Shown here: in pieces, positions 12,391 to 25,475 of the stretch
Layout: each line of letters begins with the position of its first letter
Numbering within the stretch: position 1 is the first letter of the stretch
Assembly: GCA_013399115.1 (NCBI GenBank)
Contig: VXAA01001112.1
Span: 110,011-174,010 of the forward strand
DNA: 64,000 nt
Direction: 5' to 3'
Origin: Anseranas semipalmata
Lineage: Eukaryota > Chordata > Aves > Anseriformes > Anseranatidae
Position numbers and translations under genes: made by a program
The notes under the pieces: model-generated
Told to the model about the DNA's origin: nothing
What the model saw: the letters and a program-made list of their open reading frames with translations, nothing else
Database searches by the model: none

Positions 12391-12992
12391 TGTAAAGTCT
12401 CAGAAACTAAGCCTTGCCTTTCCTGATGTTTTGCAACTTCTGGGAGGTACGGTGGTGGATGTTTGTCCCAATCCTATCCCAATCCTATCTATAGGGAGTC
12501 TGATGCTTGGTTATTAAGTGCTTGGCCTCAACAATGTGCATTGCAAAATCCTACCAAGCACCACAGCTCCAAAACATCTCATGTTAGTTGGTTAGAAAGC
12601 AAACAAAACTTCCAAATCCCTTGAAATACCCTTTTGCAGATGACCCTTCCCTTTTTTTTGCCAGCCTTTCTTGTATTCCTACAGCAGCAGAGGGAGAACG
12701 GTTTATGGGTAGATGGATCTTGATAGGACTAACACAAAGCAGATGTAGTCCGTCAGAAAGAACCCGTGACATTTCCATGCCCTAGCAGCAATTTGAACTA
12801 CAGATTCACACAAAGCAGCCTGTTGTCTCTGATTTAGATTTTTATTTGCATTGAAGATGCTTCTTCTCAAGAATGAACTATGCATATAAAAATAGAAAGC
12901 AAAGGGGGAAAAACGGGGGGCTGATCAAGATGCAAGTGAATATATAGCACCATCAATTCCACACCGCTTTGCCTTGATGTTTGTTTGCCTAG
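12391..12992. other. Unique non-coding sequence
   Basis: It contains a small tandem duplication of an 11-base word (CCCAATCCTAT, twice, near 12,467-12,489). Open frames on both strands at 12,584-12,885 overlap and are unrecognised. Confidence 0.55.
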
Positions 12993-13165
12993 GCCTCTGC
13001 AGCACATAAGCATACTGTCACGATCAGCTCACCGAGGTGCTCCAGCTGTGTGCAAGGTGCATCTGCTCCCCTCGGGCTGTGTCCTGCCCCTCAGCCTGCC
13101 CTGGGACCTGCCGGGACGGGCAGAGCAGGGCTCAGCAGGTGCAGCACGCATACTGCAGGCAACAG
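12993..13165 (+). other. Possible exon (splice-signal based)
   Basis: A T-rich stretch ending TTTGTTTGCCTAG (AG at 12,991-12,992) resembles a splice acceptor. CAG|GTAAGT at 13,163-13,169 is a consensus donor. The 173 bases between are open in one + frame, GC-rich and moderately CpG-containing. The encoded peptide is rich in Leu, Pro, Gly and Ala and resembles no domain I know. It could be an exon of an unannotated or long non-coding transcript, or a coincidence. No branch point or flanking exon can be assigned. Confidence 0.22.
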
Positions 13166-15389
13166 GTAAGTCTGGCAATCGTTTCACGAGCATAAATGTT
13201 GTCATTCCCACTTCTCTCACAATTTGGGAGAGGATTTTATTTTTTTTCTAATATCTGTGAAATCCTCTCTCCCTTGAGGGAGAATGGAAGAGCAGCAGGA
13301 TAACCAGACCAGATTTTTTGGCTCTCTTTCTGCAGCCTCTTTCTCCCTGCAGGCAGCAAAAGAAATGGCTAAGAGCCCTCCACGTGGGCAGAGCAAAAGC
13401 TGTCATTTTGATTTCTTCTGGATGCTCAACGCAAAATGCTCAGCAAAACAGAGAATTTCCCTGCAGCTAATCCTTCCCATAGTTCCCACCATTGAATAAA
13501 GGCTGCCAACATCCTCCCCAGTGGGGATGGGTTTCTGGCCAAGGGAGAGATTGGCCACAGCTCGTGGATACCAGGGTGACTGAGGCAGGGGCCCCACAGA
13601 TGTGGTGGGTATCTGTGCAGGGTGGCAGAGGAGCAGTAACTCCACCAGGGATGTGAAATCCTGCTGCACCCGCTGCTTTCCAGCCTTCCGCATTCAGGAG
13701 AAGTGGGCACCAATAGAGACCCATAAGGAGACACAGACAAGCAAATGAGACTTTGCCATCGCTTCTTCCTCCACTCTCACCCCAGTCGTTTTGCACGGTT
13801 GGTTACATGGGAAAAGCTGGTAAGCCAACACCAGTAAGCTGAGCCAGCAAGGCAAGCTATAGGACCACAGCAACCCGAGATCCTGCCGTCTCACCATGCT
13901 CAACACATAGAGGAGCAGATACACATCGGGTTTATAGCTCGCTCCTGCTCCAGCCAGCTGCCAAGGAGGACATCTTTCACGGTTGTTCGTTGTCTAACTC
14001 ACGGCTGCACAGCAGGACCTCCTTTGAAAGATACACCCAATCCTCACCACAGACAGGTATTAACTTTATTAAAGAAGGCAGTTACAAGAGGAGAACAAAC
14101 CTTGCAGCCTGTCGGATACGTTCCACACAGGAAGAGTTACATCCCACATGCACTGTACGTTCACCTTCCTCCACAGAACAAGCTCTGGTATAAAGTATCA
14201 AGATATTTGTGCTCAGATTTCCCTCGAGACAATGGGTTTCCAAATAAATTGGATGCTGCATTACATCTCCTTTCCATTGGGGAGAAGAGGGAGACAATAA
14301 ATTTAGAAAGAAACCAAGAGTGAGACAACACAAAAGAAAATGAAATCAGAGGGAGAGCAGGGAAGGCTCATAATAAAAGCATATCCCTTTGAAGCCACCG
14401 TCACATACATACTTTTCCCTTTAGCTGCAGCCATTTTGCAGAGCTTTATTAAAATAGCATCTCTACAGAGGAATTACTTAAAAGAGAGAAGTAATAGATT
14501 TTTCAGAACCAATGAAAACAAGCCCCCTAGAAACAAGAGCGATTTTCTTTCCCAGACAGGAGTTCTTTAATTCCTTTCTCATCTTCATTCATCACAGGGA
14601 TGGGATGGATCAAATCACAGCAGAGGTCTGTGATGGTGCTGCCAACTGTCCTGAGAATGCACTGGCCAGTCAACAAACTAGTTAAAGAGCCGAAGCCACT
14701 GTCTCAAATGCCTTGCAACGCCGCACCAGGAAGCAACAAATATCCTTTCTGAAGTGGGTAATGGGGCTGCACAGAAAGAGTGCCTTAGTGACAATTTTGT
14801 GTTGGTGGTTTTGGGCAGCATTTCAGCAACTCGAACAAGAGGAGGAGTGGGAGGAGGTGCGGTCTCTGTGGGCAGCTTGCTGTCTGTGGGAATAAAGCAG
14901 AGCAGATGCAACCCTTGTATGCAGCCGATCACATTTCCTGGCAGGCTGAGATATTTGAATTTCAGATTTATGGCTCTTCCTATTTTGTTGGTTGCTTTTT
15001 TTCTTAATTGAAGTATCAATTCTAGGGAGGTTTTTTTGCTGTTTTTTGTATAAACTATATAACTATAACTATATGACTAGCAGGAAGGACTGAGGTGCAA
15101 CTGTACTGGAGAAAATGAGAATATTGTCTCTGCCTCTAAATATCATTGAACATTACATTTAGTACCTGATAGGGTAACTTCTGCTGGTATCCTTGCTCTA
15201 TAAGGCTGTCCATGATAGAATTTTACCTTGTTTCTCCAATGATGAAGCGTTCCACCAGGTACTGATAGCTCTGGCCTTGGCTCTCCCTAAACTAAATGCA
15301 TTCAGTATCTCTAGGTGCAATACAAGGATCTCAGCAAAAGCAAAAGGAAACCTAATTCATTGTCTCTCAGTCACCATAAGCTTCCTATC

Positions 15390-15405
15390 AAAAAAAAAAA
15401 AAAAA
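15390..15405. repeat. Poly(A) tract, about 16 nt
   Basis: A simple A-run. No AATAAA lies just upstream, so there is no retrocopy signature. Confidence 0.9.
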
Positions 15406-15803
15406 GTTTCATTTGGCAATCAGCACTTTTTCTCAGCTTGACATCTAATTATCAAACATCAAAACTATCTCCCCTTTCAATACCAAAGCAAAGTCCCAAT
15501 GCTTACAATGATAGTATCGATAAACCTCTATCCTTTGAAGCTGGATCCATCCAGTCCTTTATACTATGTGAACTCTGAGTGACAGCTCATGAAGTTTCCT
15601 CTGTTGCATTTACATAAGCTAACACAAAGCTAACACAAAAGTCTGTTTTAGCCCCTTCAGAGTTAAAAAGCATGATATGATATCAGTTGCAATGATGCAT
15701 TTGGGCAGAGATTTACTCCTTGAGTTCTTCTTCCCAAGATTTTCTAGTCCAAACGCAATGCAAATAACAAGAAAGCAGGATAGTTTCTGACAAGAACAAA
15801 AAT

Positions 15804-15830
15804 TAAAATAAATAAATAAATAAACAAAAA
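15804..15830. repeat. (AAAT)n tetranucleotide repeat
   Basis: About five AAAT units (TAAAATAAATAAATAAATAA) ending in CAAAAAAC. A simple repeat. Confidence 0.88.
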
Positions 15831-17436
15831 ACACAGAGCAGCCAGCTACAGCTACAGCTGACTAACAGAAGCATCAAGACTGAACTCTGAACCAGACATT
15901 AAAGTTCAGCACTACACCCATTACTACAAATATGCTTGTTGTTCTGCTAAATTGGGGTACTGCATCTTTGAAAGGAAATCTCATTTCCAGCATTCTGCAA
16001 GAGTTCCTTCTGAAAGGTAACTCGTTGTAACATCCTTTGGAAGAAGATTAAGGGATCAGAGAGCAAAACCATCACAACCTCTGGAACTTTATAACTAAAT
16101 CCCTTTACCCTAAATAACGAGCTTTCTACGCTAAGCCAGGCTTCTTTGACTTCTGCTCCTGAAAGCCAGAGTCTTCAGCTATTTTATATCTTGTAAGCAG
16201 AAGGAAGTATATTATTCTTATATTTCTCTTTTATTTAATACCTCCAGACAATCTCTGGAACAGCACTGCACCATGACTCTGGCTTCAGACAATTTAACCA
16301 GGCAATTACCGATTTTCCCGCAGTTCTCTGGCTGACAGTACTCACTGCGGGCAGAAAATAAATGTTTTATGGGAGCATATGGAAGGAGATAGGAGGAAGG
16401 GAAGAAGGAGAACAGATAACTTTTTCTAGATGTGCTTAGTTCTCCCAGCTACCTTTCCAGGTGTGCTTCTGTGCTACCTCCTTCCCTGTTCCATTAACAC
16501 CTGCAACAAACAGGAGATAAGGTGCTGTGGGAACACATGGACACTCTTTTCACCTTTCTCCACTGGCTCCAAATCTGCTTCAGTCATTACAGTACATGAG
16601 AGGGTTGAGCTCTGTTGCAGGTACAGCTGTAATAAATACTATTCCTGACCAGGAATAGCAGGACTGTAGCAATATGGTATGTAACTGCCGTAACATCTCT
16701 CATATAACAGTGTACGCAGCCAGTGAACTTATTTGTTTACAGGCCATGAAAAATATGAGTTCTTGCCTTAATAAGAATGAGCAGTCTTTACTGAGCTGAG
16801 ATGAAACTTAAGTAAGCAATAACAATGTCATCCCAAGCCAGGTTCTGCTATTTGACTGTGTAGCTCACCCAATACGTCCATTTTATCTTGATGAGATCTG
16901 ACTGGCTGCAACAGAGTTAATCCTGTCTTACAATGTCATAAGTGATAATGATCCCCAGAGTTTTCATAAAAGCTTATGATTTGAATTCTGCACAGTTTTG
17001 TAGCACACAACTGTGACATTCCCAGATCCATTACATCCTAGGCCTTTTATTCGAATTAAGATACCTTTGACAAGCCCAAACTGCCCTGAATTGCTGAGAT
17101 ATGTATTTGTTTGCTAAGAACAGAATTTCTTTATTAAATGCCCAAGATATAGAAACAGCAAAATATTCTCATATAAAAACTTTGCTATCAGACTGTACAA
17201 AGCTATTTAAAATTAAACTCATAATATTGACAAAATGCCCTAGCTATTAAATAAATATAATCTGTAGAAGCCAGAGAACTGTTAAAAAAGGATCAGCCTA
17301 GCTTTGGCTTGGCATCATATTTGTAATCTACCCATCCTGATATGGTGTCCTGTCAGACACAACACGTAATGCAAGACACGTTGTACCAGGCTTGACTTTC
17401 ATATCCTGGGCTGAGTTTTCAAAACTGTTAGGAAAC

Positions 17437-17451
17437 GTGTGTGTGTGTGTA
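17437..17451. repeat. (GT)7 dinucleotide repeat
   Basis: Seven GT units followed by ATGCAAATATATATGTATAC. Short, and probably stable. Confidence 0.85.
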
Positions 17452-20400
17452 TGCAAATATATATGTATACATGCAAATGAATAGCACAGTGAGCACAGAG
17501 AACTGTGGAAGAACAGCCCGCCTTTCACACAATCAAAGGCAGTCATACCTTCAGAATTCAAATCAAGGCACTTTCTTCATCAGTCCCATGACCAGACGCC
17601 CTTCCCTCCCCACCTTGCTAACCCCGGCATGGAGTGGGGGTGGCTGTCACTTCCTGCCACACAAACAGATTCACAGCCTTAATTAACACCAGAAAGTTTG
17701 TTCAGCTAATTATGAATGCAGCACAAATGGCGCACACCCACACCCTCCCACTGTCTTTCCCACCAGCTGGACAATCCGCTCCACCAGAAACCGCCTTTGA
17801 AGCTGACACAAATCTGACATGCAGACACGCAGCGAAATGCAGTAAGTAGCAAGGCTTCGTGTTGGCTGCAGTTCCTACAGAAACGTCAGCCTCCCCAGCC
17901 TACCCCCTTTTGGGATTTCTCAAGGTCTGACAAGGCAAAAGTGGTCCACGATCCAGCAGAAGCAATTTGGTGGGTAGGAAGCTGCAGGAACGACACCGAA
18001 GCAGCATCCACGCTGCTCTGCACAAAGCAAACCCTGTGCCAGGAGAGTCAGGCTCCCTGTTCCTCTCACTTATCATCAGTGCCACCCATTTTCTATCCAT
18101 CTTTTCTTTTTTTTTCCACTCCTTTATAAAATAAGTCCTTTTCATTCCATAGAATCTCAGATTTTTTACTGATCAAAAGTTTTTGGAAAGGGTCTTTTTT
18201 ATTTTTTTAACTTTTTATCTCTCAGTATAAGCACTGGGGAGGTATTTGCTAGCCTCAAGACACTGCAGTTGTCCTGATGCCTATTCAGCCCTTAGCAGAA
18301 GTTAGGCACAGCAGGAATCACCAAACACCAAGTGAGCAAAGTCCATAAACAATTGCACAGCATGGGAAATCCTTACTGAAAAGTTAGGAGAAGAGCTGTG
18401 AACATCTGGCATCACAGGCAGCACTATGAATGCTCTGTATTTGTATTGCATATACGCACAGCAGTGATTGCTTAACAGATTGCTCCACAGCCTCCTGCCA
18501 AGTAAACAGCCAGCAGCAGTAAAGGGCTTCTGTTGGAGCTTTCCAGGATGACACTCCCCGTGCAACAGAGCATTGCTGCGGCAGCTTTTCATCCAGTGAT
18601 CCTCATCTCCTGCACGGTGGAGGGGTCACCCTGCTCTTCAGGTAAGGTACCTCTGGAGCCTGCGCTGGAAATGGAGAGGACCTCTAGAGGGGATGCAAAC
18701 AACTGTTCCCATCCCAAGGCCCTTCTCCCACTGCCAGGTCCTGGTGCCACGTGTGGTGCCCTCAGCTCACGCCCAGCAGCACCATAGTGGAGCACCACCA
18801 CGCAGCTGTCCTTCAGCGATCTAGACCAAGCAAACACATGCTCAAGCTGGGCATTAGACCCAGCCACCTCCCAGCTGCCTCCTGTGAGTGCCACAGTTCT
18901 GCCTGCAGAGGAAACTATGCAAACAGCCTGAGAGAGAGAACACAACAATGATTTATATTTATATATGTAATATTCATTTAATTATAGCAAGCACTTTGTT
19001 AAATAGCCTGAATCTGAAAAGTGGGAGAGAGGAGGGAATCAGCAGGTGTTGTGGCTTTCTTTATCTTTATTCATGCATCTATTTGTTTGAAACATCAACT
19101 GAAACCTGAAATCTCTTGTGCACTTCGCCAGGAGCTGAACTTTGTATTTGACGTATCGTATACTTTTGCCACTATTTTCCAGCCCTGTACTTGGTTTGTC
19201 TGTAAATAGATGGTTTGGTAATGAATTGTTCTTTTGTTGTCACTTATGCCGCAATGGGAATTAGCCCAAGATCAGCCTGTTTCTCTCTGAAAAGAATGAA
19301 ATATTCCACACCTGTGTAAGCACCACTACAAGACAAAATCTAATACCCAGAACCTTGGTGATATGTAGGTACTTCACTTCCATTGATTTATTTGGAAAAC
19401 GGGTCATTAATACTCTGGCAGACTGGTTCTCACCATGTAGACTTGAATCTAGTCTAATTTTCCAGTGGTTCAGAACAGACTTTTCCTTTTATTTCTTTAC
19501 TGTAAGCTAAAGAACTACAAATATACAGCTCAAGTACAGGTTGGATGAATGCAAGAGATTTGCAAAGCTTGCCCAGATTTCTCAAACCTGCCAAAGTGAA
19601 CTTAAATACATCATTTGTGCACGATCTCCTGTAGGCTTTCCACCCAGGCCTAAGTCAACACAAGAACACCCATATTCACCTCACAGTATTTCCACACTGT
19701 TATCATGTTTTTTGTCAGACCTAGCTGGTACAGCAGAAAAATGGTAAAAGGTGGGTCAGGTACATAAGGGTCTATTTCAAAAAAATGTATAATATGCAAC
19801 TTATAAATAGGATTTGTTGATGCTTATAAGGAAATGTCTGATATCTTAATAATAAAATAAATAAGTAAATAAATAAAATTATTTCAATTTAAATGAAAAC
19901 CAGAACTGATTTGCAAGAAAGCACACTAGGCTGACATTAAAAACACTGCCTTCATATTTATCTAGAAATTTTTGCAGACTCTTGTTGGGAGGAGCATGAA
20001 AAAAAGGTTTCCCTCTTCAACAATAGGGCTGTTATCTTGTTTCTGTTTCTGGTAAGGATCAAGGCTCCATTTTCACTGGATTTTGTACAACATGAAACAC
20101 CTCTGGTGAATTTGCAGGTGTAAAACAATCCCTTTCTATGCTTTCTGGGAATGGCTCTTTGACAGTAAAAAGTCTTCCTTTTAGACTGTTGACTGCCAAA
20201 TTCAGCTGCAAGCTTCTTCTGGGAAGTGAATAGACTCCAGGCTTCCCACCCCAAAATTCTGCCTCTTTTTCCACCCTCCCCCTAGTCCTTATACAGATAT
20301 CAGCACTAAGACACCTGCTCCACGAGGCTGTTGGATATTAACTGGATATTACAGTCGTCATCACGCTGTTGGGGTGTTCAGGCACTGCCAGACAGCAGCG

Positions 20401-21299
20401 TTAAAGCCAGAGCGGCAATGAAACTTCACTACTGAAAAGTTACCTCCCCTGCACAGCTCATGCTGGCGTCTGGGAGACCTTGGGCAGTGCAACTGCATCT
20501 AAAGGGGCAGGGAATCAGCTGCAAAAAAATATCAGCCATGAATCCCGAATCCAAACTGTTCTGCAGTGCTCGTGTCCGGCCAGCACCGTGACCAGCGGTT
20601 CACAACCAGGCAGGCGTGCGCTGGTGCTCCCCATGCACCAGACAAAGCTCCAAGTGACGGAGGGGAGTCGTGTGCTTGTGGCCGCGTTCAGTCTCCTTGT
20701 TGCGTGGGATGCCACCTCTGAGCAAGCGGTTGTTGCCTGCAGTCGGCACAGCTGTGCCCCACGCCTGAAAAGAAGAAAAACAAAGAAATACAGCTTGTTT
20801 TTTTGTTTGTTGTTTTTTTCCTGCTGGTTAAAAGGGTCAGTGTGATTCAGAGTCAGGATGACACTGTCTGTGTGCCAGACTATCTCCTTTGTCATGGGAT
20901 CATGAAGATGCAGCTCCTCCGCAGGGAGAAGTACTTATGGCAATGTATTATTGAAGAAGATCATAGTGCTTTGGCTCAGATGTCAATTCCCATTATAAGG
21001 CAATGCTGTGACAATGTTCTGGTAATACAATGCATTTTGGCAGTGTTTTGCTTCATTGCCTTTTTTAATAAAATAGGAAAAAAATAGTAATGATAAATCT
21101 GCCTAGGGAATTAATTCAGGTATTAGTTCTGTTTCTCTCATGCAGACCACAGAAGAGTCCCATTGACAACTGGACCTTGCATCTGCTCCTACTTTTCCTG
21201 TGACTTCTCTGGCTCCCTGAAAGACGATCTGACCTGCATTGCAGACGATCCTTTAATCCTCAGGTCCTCCTGGAGCATAGCGCTGCTTACAGCTGGCTT
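17452..21299. other. Unique non-coding sequence
   Basis: Open frames are scattered and unrecognised. A CAG|GTAAGG donor-like site lies at about 18,640-18,646. Near 18,146-18,205 a faint resemblance to a CR1 tail was judged too weak to call. No gene is supported. Confidence 0.55.
19847..19878. repeat. Imperfect (AAAT)n repeat
   Basis: AAATA units interrupted by AAGT, followed by ATTATTTCAATTT. An AT-rich simple repeat. Confidence 0.85.
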
Positions 21300-21600
21300 G
21301 GCAGAGGCACGGCCGCTCAGCACGATTTAAGGCTGCCAACACGCGTCACCTCCCAGCCGCCAGCGTGCCCGCAGGCTGCTGCCCCGCTGGCTCCGTGTCA
21401 CTGCCTCCGAGGCACCGTCCGGGCGCTCCCTCTTTCAAACAGCACGAGCAAAGCCCTTCCGCCTGCGCTTGGTAACTCTCTCCTGCTGAACCTCAGAGCG
21501 GCTCCCGCTGGGGCCAGCAGGACACCTGTGATGGTCACGCAGTAGTGCTCCAGCCCAGCTTACCGCAATACAGATTTACACCTCATCTGCGGCGCGTCAG
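21300..21600. promoter_or_regulatory. Short CpG-rich patch
   Basis: A hand count over 21,301-21,420 gives about 71% G+C and 12 CpG, an observed/expected ratio near 0.8. CpG stays frequent to about 21,600 (CTGCGGCGCGTC near 21,588). The surroundings are AT-rich and CpG-poor. Such patches in vertebrate DNA can mark promoters or enhancers kept unmethylated. No TATA box, coding exon or clear donor adjoins it, so a transcript is not supported. It could also be a GC-biased conversion spot. Confidence 0.35.
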
Positions 21601-24600
21601 CCAATACTCCCCTTCAGGTGACATTCTTAAGGAAAAAGGTGACCGGCCAAGGCCACTTTGAAGAAAAACACAAGATTATACGCTATGGGTTGATTTCATC
21701 ACCCACTCTTTGTGCCTCAGACCAATTCATTAAATCATTAGTTAAGCTGACTTAGCTCCCTTGCCTCAGTAGCTATTCCTGGTGCAAGGCTTTTTTTAAA
21801 AATGAGGGCATGCACAGGCAAATTCAGCAGCCATCCATCAACCAGCTGTCCCTCGAGCAAAGGAAATTAGGGCTTTGACTATCCTCCCAGTTTTATGATC
21901 TTGTCTTTCCACTGAAATTGAGCTAGACCTCTGGGGGTAAGGATAACAAAAAGCTCGCTGAGTCAGTATTTAGGTTCTGCTTCTCTTTGTCACATATTAC
22001 TCCTGTTTTGCAACTAGGCTAACACTCTCCTGAATTCTTTGTCCAGAACTTGGAGATCTTAATAATGGAAATTATTTCCTTCCTGAAAGTATAGAAAATT
22101 TTCTTATGCTTTTAGAAAAATTTTGCATATGAATGAAATCCATCTTCTAACTGGCTGGTTTTCTTGCTCATGGTCAAATGTTGAAGAGAAGGAAAACCAG
22201 CGCAGACATTTTGTGTGGGTCACTTAGCAACAAAGTACTGAGTACAGCATCAGTTTTCATCTGGGACCAAAGATCGGGAGTTGTAGAAGGAACATGGAGA
22301 GGAAGATCGTTTCAAAATTGGTGCAGCTTGGATTAAAATCGTTACAATGTGTTCCTGAGATGAAGAGGGAAAAGGTATTTTTCCCATTTTGTCTTTTCTT
22401 TAAACTTGTGTTAGACTCTGAAATGAGTCCCAGCAGGAAGAAGAAAATGCACATCTGAGAGAAAGAGTCTTCTGTACTAACACGGGATTTCTGTTGGCTG
22501 TGATGGCTGGGGAGTTTGGGTTATTTTTTTTTTTCTGAGAGCTCCAGCAGGGTTTTCTTAACCTTGACAGTTCAGGCTCACAAGTGCTGCCTCTGCCTAG
22601 AAAAAAAAAAAAAAGGAGAAAAAAAATAAAGGTGTGGCAGCAGATTTGATTAGGAAAGTGAATAGGGGAGAACAAGAAATGAGAAACATTGCCAGGAGGG
22701 GGCACATTGAAATGGCAAGAGGTCCCCCAGAGGATCTCTTGTGAGCTCCAGGAGACACAGGGCTTCTTCACCCACCCCTTCCTCTTTGCACCCCTGGTCT
22801 CGTAGTTTGCTAATGTCTCCCCACTTAAACTTCCTGCATGGGCAATTTGTACGATACCAAGTGAAGAATGTCAGTGACACTGCCCTGAAGAGGGCTGGAA
22901 CATCAGAGGTTCCTCAATCATGCTGAAAGGTTATTTAGAAATGCTGCATGTTTACACTTTCCAGATTGCCTTCAAATGGTTACAGCAAGGGTTTTTTGAT
23001 TTTGGCACTGGCTCTTTGAGAGACCCTGGATGAATCAAACATCAGCTCTGCCAAAAATAAGAGATGATATTTACTTCATAGCCATTCTCTAATTCAACAG
23101 ACCCTTGGAAGAGGGCTGAATCAACGTGCTGTGGTTCAAATGCCCATCACTGTTTTTGAAGATCTACATATCTCTTACTTTGTGTTATGAAACAGGAAGA
23201 TGGACACTAAAAGAAAGCTCCCTTTAATTCAGTTTTACAAAGATATCCTTACCATCTTCTGTAAGTAGTTCTCTGAGTAATTTCTTCCCTTTCATAATCT
23301 GAAAGGTCATTTTAATTCATGGCCTCTTTAACATTATTAAGAGTTTTTTTCCCTGGTAGAAAAGTCTATTTTTTTTTTTTTCCCTCACATCATTCTTTCC
23401 AAAATGAATGGACTTCTTTATACTGAGGTTATACTTTGTCATGGTCATTGCTCTGGTCTAGCATTCATCTATACCCTCCATCCCTAATACCTTTAATAAA
23501 AATCCTGTTTCTGCATGTATTAATACTTTTCATTTAGTACTTCCCAAAAAGAGAAGAAAAAAGGGGGGGAGAGGTATTCATGGAAATGAATGTTAGGAAA
23601 AGGTATTTAATTGCTATTTTTCAACTTTAATGATATACATCCAGTTGAAATTCATTTAAAAACAGGAAATTATTTCTGCCTTACATGATTATTTCTGAGT
23701 ATAACTTTTATAATTGTGATTACTGGGAATATGATTATAAAATCCACAGATCTCATCATGATATCTGAATGAAGGAATGTATTACATTGCCAACTTTAAA
23801 TATGTTTAGATATACAACATCCTGCCAACAAATTTATTCAGTTTCTGTAAATATGGTCAAAACCCCACAGACTACTGTGGATTATAAAACCTGAAGACAC
23901 TGCTGTAGGATTACTTGTAGCTTAAACCTAGGTTTCCAGTGGTTCTGACTTCAAAGTCTTGCATGGATTATAAAGATGGGTTGCTTTTAATCTCACTTTT
24001 TAAAAGAGATCTCTCCACCACTATCAGACCACTCAGTATCTACAACAATGATTTTAAAATGTAAATTCTTCCTTAAAATTAGTTTCAAGTAATTCTTTAG
24101 CATTGTAATTACCCCCAGATTGTTGAAAAGCACATAACTTAGTCAATGTGGTATACAGGCTACAGAAGAGCACTCAGTCTCACCAAATGCAAACTGCTCA
24201 CCCGAGTCTTGAAAATGGAAATCAAAGGGAATATTTGCACTGGCTGTCTCTAAGCATTAGTTTAGGTGCAGAATGGAATTGTAAATATTTGCAAGGTGCC
24301 TCCGGTTAAGAAACATCATTTTTAAATGCCACCAGCCTTTGAACTGTCAATCCCTGGGGCACAAGCAGAAACTTTGTTTTGTGATACCTACTGGTGAGTT
24401 ACCAGCTAAAAGTGCTGCTTGGAAGATAACCCATGGCATCATCAAGTTGCTCATTCTGTAACATCTTACGACTCTCAAAGTGAAGTGCCTAATGTCTGCC
24501 TTTCTGTCTTTACCAGGAAGGCTAACAGCTGTGTACTAGTACTCCAGGAGATGACCAAAATGCCACAGATCAGGCATTTTGACTGATTTTTCCTCTTTCA

Positions 24601-25327
24601 GATAAAAGCCGGCAATGTTTCAAAGCAAACAACTCTTCTGAAACAGGAACTCCGAGTGCTGACTTTTCTAATCCTTTTCCCTTTTTTTCCCCCCCACTAG
24701 CTTCATCCACATAAAAGAATTTTGCTTAATTCTATGACACTTCATGACTAGTTCAATTCATTGAAAAACTGCCTCTCAGCTAAAGCCAGCTGTCTGCAAA
24801 TTTTTCTCTGGTTCCTTACCACAATCCCACATGAACTTCAGTGTGTTTCTCATTATCTACTACATTACTACTTGCACAGTTTGGGGTGAAATGTGTAGAC
24901 ATAGGTCATCCAGTGCATATTTCACACTTTAGCAGTCAGTTTGATTCTATATCTGGTAAAGACAGTGCTGGCCAATGATGATTTTAAATGGCAACCCATA
25001 TAAGCCCTACCAGTTTCTGTTTGATTGCAGATGTGCTCTCCCATGCCCCTTCTCCTTGTAAATATAGAGGGAAGGAGCAAGTCAAGCTGGCTCAGATAAC
25101 TTTAGCCAGTTACTCGGCGATAACTCCAGCCAGGGTTTTTTCTATAAAAAATGGATTGATATTGAGTTCAGTGTCCCACAGGATCAGACATTAATTCAAA
25201 AGAAGTGCTTGCTAGGGTAGTGAGGAGCAGAATGTAGGACAATACTTCATTTATTTGACAGAGGCATGATCGAGAGGTCTGAGGCCAGGGTGAATAGCCA
25301 GGTGCTCACGTGGGCTAATTCAGCTTC
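21601..25327. other. Non-coding sequence with candidate conserved block and AT-rich stretch
   Basis: The 21,690-21,990 part holds several homeobox-like ATTA cores and GCTGAGTCA (21,957-21,965, an AP-1/MARE-type site). It looks enhancer-like (see findings). From about 22,930 to 24,985 neither strand has an open frame over 60 codons. The sequence is AT-rich and repeat-free by eye. A- and T-runs of 10-14 occur at 22,527, 22,602 and 23,370. Confidence 0.5.
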
Positions 25328-25475
25328 TTGTGTGGCCAAAACTCCCCTGTTTCAATTTCGCAGCCTCTGAAGCAGAGGTGATATTTACTCACTGCACCTA
25401 CCTTACAGGTCTGCTCTGAGATTAATCAATACCTGTAAAGTCCTTTGAAGTTCGAAAGAGCCATATGAAAACTAA
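25328..25475 (+). mobile_element. Ancient MIR-like SINE relic
   Basis: In order this shows TTGTGTGGCC (the MIR 'TGTGTGACCTTGGG' region), CTGTTTCAATTTCGCAGCCT (the 'CTCAGTTTCCTCATCT' region), GCACCTACCTTACAGGT ('TACCTACCTCATAGGG'), CTGAGATTAATCAATACCTG ('TGAGGATTAAATGAG') and GTAAAGTCCTTTGAAGTTCG ('GTAAAGCGCTTTGA'). The 3' end with CTTTGAAGTTC resembles amniote MIR variants. Five collinear blocks make the family call fairly safe. It is a dead, tRNA-derived non-autonomous element on the + strand. Confidence 0.72.

Larger units (their letters stand above)
13166..17436. other. Unique non-coding sequence
   Basis: Three or more minus-strand frames are open at once in 13,403-13,924, which indicates low stop density rather than a gene. 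The 16,650-17,320 part is AT-rich and nearly without open frames. Small simple repeats are listed separately. No interspersed repeat is recognised. Confidence 0.55.

Noticed and set aside
13403..13924. Four overlapping minus-strand open frames
   Set aside because: Several frames open at once indicate low stop-codon density. None encodes a known domain and no promoter or splice support is visible.
18146..18205. Possible CR1 tail (CATAGAATCTCAGA ... TTTTTGGAAAGGGTCTTT)
   Set aside because: Only two short, T-rich pieces resemble the CR1 tail, and the diagnostic CATCTAGTCCAACC block is missing.
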